DNA from: CAVQWT01 sp963717705
GTDB taxonomy: Bacteria; Pseudomonadota; Gammaproteobacteria; Burkholderiales; Casimicrobiaceae
Length of the DNA: 64,000 bases
Direction of reading: 5' to 3'
Assembly (NCBI GenBank): GCA_963717705.1
Contig: CAVQWT010000001.1
Coordinates: 36,634-100,633, forward strand
Made by a program: the position numbers and the translations under genes
The notes under the pieces: generated by a model
Told to the model about the DNA's origin: nothing
What the model saw: only the letters and a program-made list of their open reading frames with translations
Database searches by the model: none
Part shown: piece by piece, positions 58,234 to 64,000 of the stretch
Layout: each line of letters opens with the position of its first letter
How positions within the stretch are numbered: the stretch's first letter is position 1

Positions 58234-60309
58234 TCAGGCCGCCGCGACGCAGCGCCGCACGATCGCGGCGAGGTTGTCGGCGGTCAGCCCGAAGTGCCTG
58301 AACAGCACGCCCGCCGGCGCCGACTCGCCGAAGCCGTCGATGCCGAGCACCGCGCTCCTCGGGTCGTCGGCGGCGCCGGTGTACTTGCGCCAGCCGTCGG
58401 TGGACCCCGCCTCGACCGCGACGCGCGCGGTCCCGGGCGGCAGCACGCTCGCGCGCCAGGCGGCGTCCTGCGCGTCGAAGCGGCGCGTGCAGGGCATCGA
58501 GACGACGCGCACGCCGATGCCTTCGCCAGCGAGCTGGTCGCGCGCAGCGAGCGCCAGGGCGACCTCCGAGCCGGTGGCGACGACGATCGCGCGCCGCTCC
58601 GCCGCCGCATCCCAGTCGGCCAGCACGTAGCCGCCGCGGCGGATCGCGGCGACCTGCGCCGCGTCGCGCGGAACGAACGGCACGTTCTGCCGCGTGAACA
58701 GCAGCGCGGTCGGGCCGGGGTCGGCGCCGGGCAGGCGCTCGATCGCCGCCGCCCACGCCACGGCGGTCTCGACGGTGTCGCAGGGGCGCCAGACGTCGAG
58801 GTTGGGGATCAGCCGCAGGCTCGCTGCGTGCTCGATCGACTGGTGCGTCGGTCCGTCCTCGCCGAGGCCGATCGAGTCGTGGGTGTAGACGTGGATTGCG
58901 CGCAGCTTCATCAGCGCCGCCATCCGCACCGCGTTGCGAGCGTAATCGGAAAAGGTGAGGAAGGTGCCGGCGTACGGAATGAATCCGCCGTGCAGGGCGA
59001 GGCCGTTCATGATGGCGCTCATGCCGAATTCGCGGACACCGTAGTAGACGTAGTTGCCCGCCGGCTCGCCCGCGTCTGCGCCACCGCGGCGGGCCAGCTG
59101 CTTGCGCGTCACCTGCACGCTGCCCGACCAGTTGGTGAACACCGAGCCGGTGAGGTCGGCCGACCCGCCCAGCATCTCCGGCAGCGCGCGCGCGAACGCC
59201 TCGATCGCCTGCTGCGACGCCTTGCGCGTGGCGACGGTCTCGCCCTTGGCCGCCTGCGCGGCGACGAAGGTCGCCACCGTCGCGGCAAAGCCGGCCGGCA
59301 GCTCGCCCGCCATCCGCCGCTCGAATTCCGCGGCGAGTGCGGGGAACGCGGCGCGGTACGCGGCCAGCCGCGCCGTCCACGCGGCCTCGCGCCGGGCGCC
59401 GGCTGCGCGCGCGTCCCATGCGCCGGCGATCGCCGGCGGGATCGCGAACGGCGGGTGCGGCCAGCCCAGTGCGGCACGCGCGCCGGCAATTTCCTTCTCG
59501 CCCAGCGCCGAGCCGTGGGCGTCGGCGGTGCCGGCCTTGGTCGGCGCGCCCTTGCCGATGACGGTGCGGCAGCAGATCAGCGTCGGCCTCGCCGTTTCGC
59601 GCAATGCGGCGCGGATTGCCGCGTCGACCGCGTCGACGTCGTGGCCGTCGACGGCGCGGACGACGTTCCAGCCGTAGGCCTCGAAGCGCGCCGGCGTGTC
59701 GTCGGTGAACCAGCCCCCGACCTCGCCGTCGATCGAGATGCCGTTGTCGTCCCAGAAGGCGACGAGCTTGGACAGCCCCAGCGTGCCGGCCAGCGCGCAG
59801 GCCTCGTGCGACACGCCCTCCATCAGGCAGCCGTCGCCGAGGAAGGCCCAGGTGCGGTGGTCGACGATGGCGTGACCCGGCCGGTTGAACTGCGCCGCGA
59901 GCAGCGCTTCGGCGAGGGCCATGCCCACGGCGTTGCCGATGCCCTGGCCCAGCGGACCGGTCGTCGTCTCGACGCCGGGCGTGATGCCGGTCTCCGGATG
60001 CCCGGGGGTCTTCGAGTGCAGCTGGCGAAAGCGCTTGAGCTCGTCCAGCGACAGGTCGTAACCGGTGAGGTGCAGCAGCCCGTACAGCAGCATCGAGCCG
60101 TGGCCGTTGGACAGCACGAAGCGGTCGCGATCGGCCCAGTGCGGGTGCGCGGGATCGTGCGACAGGTGGCGGTGCCACAGCGCGACGGCGATCTCGGCCA
60201 TCCCCATCGGCATCCCGGGGTGGCCGGATTTCGCCGCCTCGACGGCGTCCATGGCGAGCGCCCGCAACGCGTTGGCGAGGTCGGAATCGGTGGCGCGGGT
60301 GGCAGTCAT
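58234..60309 (-). CDS. tkt: Transketolase
   Basis: Thiamine-diphosphate enzyme moving two-carbon units in the pentose phosphate and Calvin pathways. 691 residues from the ATG at 60309. Motifs: AMDAVEAAKSGHPGMPMGMA, HSKTPGHPE, the ThDP motif FLGDGCLMEGVSHEACALAG to WDDNGISIDG, then the pyrimidine-domain signatures EFGMSAIMNGLALHGG and DSIGLGEDGPTHQSIEHAAS. Start context is weak; an in-frame extension upstream exists but is Arg/Pro-rich and unlike the family. First gene of the leftward run with gap, pgk, pyk and fba. Confidence 0.96.
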   Translation of the reverse strand: MTATRATDSDLANALRALAMDAVEAAKSGHPGMPMGMAEIAVALWHRHLSHDPAHPHWADRDRFVLSNGHGSMLLYGLLHLTGYDLSLDELKRFRQLHSKTPGHPETGITPGVETTTGPLGQGIGNAVGMALAEALLAAQFNRPGHAIVDHRTWAFLGDGCLMEGVSHEACALAGTLGLSKLVAFWDDNGISIDGEVGGWFTDDTPARFEAYGWNVVRAVDGHDVDAVDAAIRAALRETARPTLICCRTVIGKGAPTKAGTADAHGSALGEKEIAGARAALGWPHPPFAIPPAIAGAWDARAAGARREAAWTARLAAYRAAFPALAAEFERRMAGELPAGFAATVATFVAAQAAKGETVATRKASQQAIEAFARALPEMLGGSADLTGSVFTNWSGSVQVTRKQLARRGGADAGEPAGNYVYYGVREFGMSAIMNGLALHGGFIPYAGTFLTFSDYARNAVRMAALMKLRAIHVYTHDSIGLGEDGPTHQSIEHAASLRLIPNLDVWRPCDTVETAVAWAAAIERLPGADPGPTALLFTRQNVPFVPRDAAQVAAIRRGGYVLADWDAAAERRAIVVATGSEVALALAARDQLAGEGIGVRVVSMPCTRRFDAQDAAWRASVLPPGTARVAVEAGSTDGWRKYTGAADDPRSAVLGIDGFGESAPAGVLFRHFGLTADNLAAIVRRCVAAA

Positions 60310-60600
60310 GGCAGGTGGGTCGGGAGGTGGGGTCGGCCGGCGCGTCGGGGTCGCGCGCGCAATCGGCCGCGCACAATCGAATCGTCGCACCGGTTGCGCG
60401 GGCGGACCTTGCCGCACCGCAAAAAGCTGTCATTGTGCGGGCCGGAGCTTGAAATTATCGCGCCGAGCCCAAAAATGTGCAATAATTCAATGCTTTCGCG
60501 CCGCCAGCCGCAGGGCGCCGTCACCTTTTGTCGCACGGCCCGCGCTGGTGCCGGTGCGCTAAATTGGTCCGTAACATGGCCACACTCAAGGGGACGACCG
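60310..60600. other. Divergent tkt/speD intergenic region
   Basis: A 291-bp region that should hold promoters for tkt (left) and speD (right). It contains a locally AT-rich stretch at about 60449-60495 with TTGAAA (60449-60454) and AATAAT (60481-60486), but the 26-bp spacing is too long for a standard promoter. No operator, riboswitch or reading frame was recognised. Confidence 0.35.
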
Positions 60601-60966
60601 ATGGACGGCATCCATCTGTTGGGCGAATGGTACGGCTGCCCCGCCGACACGCCCGAATTCACGCGCGCGGACGCGCTGCGCCGGGTCTGCGTCGACGCGG
60701 CCTCGGTGGCCGGGCTGACCGTCGTCGGCGAGCGCTTCTTCCAGTTCGAGCCGCAGGGCGTGACCGGCACGGTGCTGCTCGCCGAGTCGCACCTGGCGAT
60801 CCACACCTGGCCCGAGCACGGTTTCGTGACCATCGACGTCTACGTCTGCAACTACATGACGGACAATACCGACAAGGCCGAGCGGCTGTTCCGCGCGCTC
60901 GAGGCGGTGCTGAAGCCGGCGCGGGCGCTGTCGCACGCGATCCATCGCGGGGGCAAGGATGATTGA
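60601..60966 (+). CDS. speD: S-adenosylmethionine decarboxylase proenzyme (short bacterial type)
   Basis: Pyruvoyl enzyme making decarboxylated AdoMet, the aminopropyl donor for spermidine. 121 residues, the short SpeH-type class. The self-cleavage site is in LLAESHLAIHTWPEHGFVTI: cleavage before the serine of ESH creates the pyruvoyl group, and the histidine and the cysteine in VYVCNYM serve processing and catalysis. AAGGGGACG lies upstream of the ATG. It overlaps speE by 8 bp, so the two polyamine enzymes are translationally coupled. Confidence 0.95.
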   Translation: MDGIHLLGEWYGCPADTPEFTRADALRRVCVDAASVAGLTVVGERFFQFEPQGVTGTVLLAESHLAIHTWPEHGFVTIDVYVCNYMTDNTDKAERLFRALEAVLKPARALSHAIHRGGKDD

Positions 60967-61855
60967 CGATCGCGGCGGCTCCGCGGTGCCGCCTTCCGGC
61001 GACGTCGCGCCCGGCTTGCTGACCGAGCACCTGACCGACGACTGGGGCTTCTTCATCCGGTCGGCGCGCGCCTTCGAGAAGTTCCGCTCGCCGCACCAGG
61101 CGATCGAGGTCCACGACAGCGCGACCTTCGGCAAGCTGTTCCGCCTCGACGGCCATTTCATGACGTCGGAGAAGGACGAGTTCTTCTATCACGAGAACCT
61201 TGTCCACCCCGCTGCGGTCACCCATCCGGCGCCCGAGCGCGCGCTGATCATCGGCGGCGGCGACGGCGGCTCGGCGGAGGAGCTGCTCAAGCACCCGACG
61301 ATCAAGTCGGTGACGCTGTGCGAGATCGACCTCGCCGTCGTCGACATCACGCGCAAGTACCTGCACGCGGTGCACCGCGGCGCGCTCGACGACCCGCGCC
61401 TGACGCTGCGGATCGGCGACGGTTTCGCCTTCGTTCGCGAGACGACCGAGCAGTTCGACCTGATCGTGCTCGACCTCACCGACCCGGGCGGCCCGTCGAC
61501 GCCGCTCTACACGACCGAGTTCTACCGCGCCTGCGCGGCCCGGCTCAACCCGGTCGGCGCGATGACGCTGCACCTCGCGAGCCCGGTCGCGCACCCGCAG
61601 CGCATCCGCGACGGCCTCGCGCGCCTGCGCGGCGCGTTTCCGCTGGTCACGCCGTACCTCGTTTCGATCCCGCTCTACGGCGGCCTGTGGATGATGGCGA
61701 TGGCCTCGACCTCGCTCGACCCGCGCAAGGCTTCGACCCCGGAAATCGACCGGCGGATTTCCCAGCGCGGGCTCGCCGACCTGCAGTACTACAACGGCGA
61801 AATGCATCGGGCGGCGTTTGCGCTGCCCAATTTCGTCCGCGCGCTCACCGCCTGA
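60959..61855 (+). CDS. speE: Spermidine synthase (polyamine aminopropyltransferase)
   Basis: Transfers an aminopropyl group from decarboxylated AdoMet to putrescine. 298 residues with a Rossmann methyltransferase-like fold. Visible motifs are the substrate loop TSEKDEFFYHENLVHPA, the donor-binding ALIIGGGDGGSAEELLKH, VTLCEIDLAVVDITRKYL, and the catalytic aspartate region LIVLDLTDPGGPSTPLYT. Start overlaps the end of speD. Downstream is an 8-bp hairpin (61942-61961) lacking a T run. Confidence 0.95.
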   Translation: MIDDRGGSAVPPSGDVAPGLLTEHLTDDWGFFIRSARAFEKFRSPHQAIEVHDSATFGKLFRLDGHFMTSEKDEFFYHENLVHPAAVTHPAPERALIIGGGDGGSAEELLKHPTIKSVTLCEIDLAVVDITRKYLHAVHRGALDDPRLTLRIGDGFAFVRETTEQFDLIVLDLTDPGGPSTPLYTTEFYRACAARLNPVGAMTLHLASPVAHPQRIRDGLARLRGAFPLVTPYLVSIPLYGGLWMMAMASTSLDPRKASTPEIDRRISQRGLADLQYYNGEMHRAAFALPNFVRALTA

Positions 61856-61981
61856 GCCCGCTCGCGGGGCCACGGTCCCGGACCCACGGTCGGCGCCGGG
61901 CCCTTGAACCGGCGGCGAAGGGCCGCATCTACCGGGACGAAGGGCGGCGCTTCCGCCGCCCGCCGGAGCGATGCAACGACG

Positions 61982-62245
61982 ATGGGCACCCTCGCCAAGC
62001 TGGCCGATACCATGCACGACGCCGCGTACGTCCTGGTCGACGGCGTGATGTTCGAGACCGAGTACCTGCGCGTCCCCGACGAGGACACGTCGGCCGACGA
62101 CGTCGTGCTCGAGGCCAAGCACGGCGACACCGAGATCGTGCTGACCTGCGGCGAGATCGACGGCGCGCAGCCGCTGGGCGAGGGCCTATACCAGCTGCGT
62201 TCGGGCGCCGTCGTGCGCTTCTTCTCGCCGGTCACCGTGCACTGA
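61982..62245 (+). CDS. Small acidic hypothetical protein
   Basis: 87-residue acidic, soluble-looking protein that I do not recognise. The sequence begins GTLAKLADTMHDAAYVLVDG and alternates short strands with acidic turns, ending in YQLRSGAVVRFFSPVTVH. There is no signal peptide, membrane segment or metal motif; one cysteine (LTCGEIDG). It is 126 bp after speE on the same strand and convergent with the dioxygenase-like gene, so it may be the third gene of the speDE transcript. Codon usage matches its neighbours, supporting a real gene. Confidence 0.65.
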   Translation: MGTLAKLADTMHDAAYVLVDGVMFETEYLRVPDEDTSADDVVLEAKHGDTEIVLTCGEIDGAQPLGEGLYQLRSGAVVRFFSPVTVH

Positions 62246-62267
62246 GCCCGTTGCGGCCCGGGCGCCG

Positions 62268-62981
62268 TCACCGCAGCACGAAGTCGAATTCCGCGGCCAG
62301 CGCGCCCGGTTCGCGCCCCGGCGCCGGCGCCAGCGTCAACGACAGCCGGTCGCGGTCGCGGCCGACCGACATCGACGTCGGACCCCCGTCGCCCCTGACG
62401 TAGAGCTGCGTGGTCAGGCCCTGGCCGCTTTTTGGCGTGAGCCTGAAGTGCAGGTGCGGCGGCCGGCCCGGGTACGCCACCGGCCGGATCGTCGTGAAGG
62501 CATAGCGCCCATCGGCAGCCGCGACGACGACGCCGTAGCCCTGGAAGTTCTCGTCCTGCGGCTCCGTCGCGCCGACGTGATGGTAGACGCCCAGCGCATC
62601 GCATTGCCACAGCTCGACCGTCGTGCCGGGCAGCGGCGTCCCGTCGGTGCGCCGCACCGTGCCGGCGAGATGCAGCGGCGTGCCCTGCGCGACGCCGCTG
62701 CGCCCGGCCACGCGCGTGAGGTCGCCGTCGCGGTCGGCCGGCAGCGTCCGCGGGTAGAAGGGCCCCTCGGCATCGGACGGCGTCGGAGCGAGCGCGGGTC
62801 GCGATTGCGCACGGGCAAGCATCGGCACGGCGCCGCCGACGGCACCCGCGGCGAGCATCGCCAGCGCGCGGCGGCGCGGCAGCGAGACCGCCTGCGCAGC
62901 GTGTTCGCCGGGCGGGAACGGATCCGCAGGCGTTCCCTGGGGGGCAGCCGCGGGGCTGCGTGGACGGCGGCGTTTGCTCAA
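62268..62981 (-). CDS. Intradiol dioxygenase-like protein, predicted Tat-exported
   Basis: 237-residue protein of the intradiol ring-cleavage dioxygenase fold. The TTG at 62981 is chosen because AGGAG lies 6 nt upstream. A twin-arginine segment (SLPRRRALAMLAAGAVGG) and a hydrophobic region ending ARAQ predict Tat export. Core motifs: DAEGPFYPRTL, GTPLPGTTVELWQCDALGVY with a candidate Tyr ligand, QGYGVVVAAADGRYAFTTIR, and PGRPPHLHFRL with the His ligands of the Fe(III) site. Exported members of this group are common, and their aromatic substrate is usually unknown. Downstream it converges with the small acidic gene. Confidence 0.88.
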   Translation of the reverse strand: MSKRRRPRSPAAAPQGTPADPFPPGEHAAQAVSLPRRRALAMLAAGAVGGAVPMLARAQSRPALAPTPSDAEGPFYPRTLPADRDGDLTRVAGRSGVAQGTPLHLAGTVRRTDGTPLPGTTVELWQCDALGVYHHVGATEPQDENFQGYGVVVAAADGRYAFTTIRPVAYPGRPPHLHFRLTPKSGQGLTTQLYVRGDGGPTSMSVGRDRDRLSLTLAPAPGREPGALAAEFDFVLR

Positions 62982-63072
62982 GGCGTCTCCTGGCTGCAAC
63001 GATCCAAAGCGGATTGGAGCCGGGCGGCGCCTGTTCGGTTCCGCGGCCCGCGAGTTCCGCTATCCTGCGCCG

Positions 63073-63435
63073 ATGCGCCGCCACCGCAAATCGTCGACCC
63101 GGATCACGCTGGTGCTGCTCGGCGCCGCGGCGCTGGCCGGCTGCGGCGCCGACGGCGACGACGGGACGCGCCGCGACGTCTACGCGTCGAAGGAGGACTG
63201 CGTCGCCGACTGGGGCAGCGAGCAGGAATGCGCGCCCGCGACGGCGCAGGAGCACCGGTCCGGCGGGCGGGCGATCTGGTTCGGGCCGATGTACCGCAGC
63301 GGGTCGTCGGCGTCGCGGGGGAGCGGGGCGGGTTCGTCGCGGTCGGGCAGTCGCTCGATCGGCAGCACCGGCCGCAGCACGTCGCGCGGCGGCTTCGGCT
63401 CGAGCGGGCGATCGTCCGGGTCGAGCGCGTCCTGA
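63073..63435 (+). CDS. YgiB-like (DUF1190) lipoprotein, short form
   Basis: 120-residue lipoprotein. The N-terminus STRITLVLLGAAALAGCG carries a lipobox (LAGC), so lipidation is expected. A YgiB-like segment follows (DVYASKEDCVADWGSEQECA), then a low-complexity Ser/Gly/Arg-rich tail (SGSSASRGSGAGSSRSGSRS). It is shorter than E. coli YgiB (about 220 residues). Its stop overlaps the start of the downstream YgiC-like gene (TGATG), the same gene pair and order as ygiB-ygiC in enterobacteria, which supports the assignment despite weak sequence. Confidence 0.75.
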   Translation: MRRHRKSSTRITLVLLGAAALAGCGADGDDGTRRDVYASKEDCVADWGSEQECAPATAQEHRSGGRAIWFGPMYRSGSSASRGSGAGSSRSGSRSIGSTGRSTSRGGFGSSGRSSGSSAS

Positions 63436-64000
63436 TGGAGCGGGAGCTGGTGACGCCGCGGGCGGACTGGGTCGCGCAGTGCGAGGCGGTCGGCTTCAAG
63501 TTCCACTCGATCGACGGCACCTACTGGGACGAGTCGCGCTGCTACCGCTTCACCGCCGACGAGATCGACCGCCTCGAGGCGGCCGCGGCGGAAGTCCATG
63601 CCCGCTGCCTGGACGCGGCCGAGCACATCGTCAGCCGCGGGCGGATGGGCGAGCTGGCGATTCCGACCGAGTGGCGCGACCGCGTCGCCCGGTCGTGGCG
63701 CGCGAAGGAGCCGTCGCTGTTCGGGCGCTTCGACTTCGCGTTCGGCGGCCGCGGCGAGCCGAAGCTCCTCGAGTACAACGCCGACACGCCGACGGCGCTG
63801 CTCGAGGCATCGGTGGTCCAGTGGCACTGGCTGCAGCAGGCGGTGCTGCCGCGCGAGCCAGACGCCGACCAGTTCAACTCGCTGCACGAGAAGCTGATCG
63901 CCAGCTTCCGCGCGCTCGCCGTCACCTGGTCGGCCAACACCGTCGTCCACTTCACCTGCGCCGCCGACAGCGACGAGGACGCGGGCAACCTCGAGTACCT
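63435..64000 (+). CDS. YgiC/glutathionylspermidine synthase-family ATP-grasp protein, 3' partial
   Basis: Start of an ATP-grasp enzyme homologous to the synthetase half of glutathionylspermidine synthase; 188 residues are visible before the window ends. It begins ERELVTPRADWVAQCEAVGF and contains YWDESRCYRFTADEIDRLEA, RFDFAFGGRGEPKLLEYNAD and TPTALLEASVVQWHWLQQAV, highly characteristic of the YgiC/YjfC family. The ATG overlaps the stop of the YgiB-like gene. Whether YgiC proteins make glutathionylspermidine is unproven; the nearby speD-speE provide spermidine. Confidence 0.92.
   Translation, partial: MERELVTPRADWVAQCEAVGFKFHSIDGTYWDESRCYRFTADEIDRLEAAAAEVHARCLDAAEHIVSRGRMGELAIPTEWRDRVARSWRAKEPSLFGRFDFAFGGRGEPKLLEYNADTPTALLEASVVQWHWLQQAVLPREPDADQFNSLHEKLIASFRALAVTWSANTVVHFTCAADSDEDAGNLEY

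Noticed and set aside
52689..60309. A complete Calvin-Benson (cbb) operon
   Set aside because: Only tkt, gap, pgk, pyk and fba are present; no RuBisCO, phosphoribulokinase or cbbR is in the window, and pyruvate kinase argues for general central metabolism.
60449..60486. TTGAAA / AATAAT as a promoter for speD
   Set aside because: The spacing of 26 bp is outside the usable range and no alternative pairing was convincing, so it is described only as an AT-rich region.

Overview
This window is GC-rich chromosomal DNA (roughly 70% by eye, with very long antisense shadow frames), densely packed with short operons, and most likely comes from a betaproteobacterium. The pointers are the pilGHIJ-chpA type IV pilus chemosensory cluster, the polA / DUF2782 / thrB / BPSS1780-family neighbourhood, pyrB next to a metal-site-less PyrC homologue, the argA-yggX pair, a Calvin-subtype class II aldolase, and a HrcA/CIRCE groESL operon. 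The genus cannot be fixed from this window. No tRNA, rRNA, CRISPR array, prophage or intact insertion sequence was seen.

Layout: 1-1.3 kb, end of biosynthetic threonine dehydratase ilvA. 1.6-11.3 kb, pilG-pilH-pilI-pilJ-chpA for twitching motility and surface sensing. 11.4-12.8 kb, a secreted SLH-domain protein on the opposite strand. 13.1-18.2 kb, an EF-G-like GTPase, a REPIN-like inverted repeat, a photolyase and a PhoD-type phosphatase. 18.3-22.2 kb, yqgE-ruvX-pyrR-pyrB-pyrC', overlapping or closely spaced. 22.2-25.4 kb, a Tat-exported dienelactone hydrolase and the argA-yggX-peroxidase-related operon. 25.5-37 kb, uvrD, a sulP-BPSS1780-thrB-DUF2782-LOG operon, polA, a second BPSS1780 paralogue and a GNAT-like protein.

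The most interesting part is 37.1-44.8 kb. A FAD/Fe-S D-lactate dehydrogenase-type fusion protein is followed by an 11-haem membrane-anchored cytochrome c, a di-haem-type cytochrome b (frameshifted near its 3' end in this sequence), a NapC/NirT-like cytochrome with eight potential haem sites (two of unusual spacing), and a secreted HbpS/GlcG-family haem-binding protein. Three TTGAY-N4-GTCAA palindromes of the FNR/CRP type precede the first gene, the cytochrome operon and the HbpS gene. In all three cases a weak -10 hexamer lies exactly 22 bp downstream, the class II activator geometry. I read this as one low-oxygen or nitrogen-oxide-responsive respiratory regulon linking 2-hydroxyacid oxidation and the quinone pool to a multihaem wire.

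44.9-47.1 kb is groES-groEL with a CIRCE operator and a strong promoter. 47.1-52.7 kb holds single genes of diverse or unknown role. 52.7-60.3 kb is a leftward carbon-metabolism run, tkt-GNAT-gap-pgk-pyk-fba. 60.6-64 kb carries speD-speE, a small unknown, a Tat-exported intradiol dioxygenase-like protein, and a ygiB-ygiC-like pair cut by the window end; spermidine synthesis and a glutathionylspermidine-synthase-like ATP-grasp enzyme therefore lie within 2 kb of each other.
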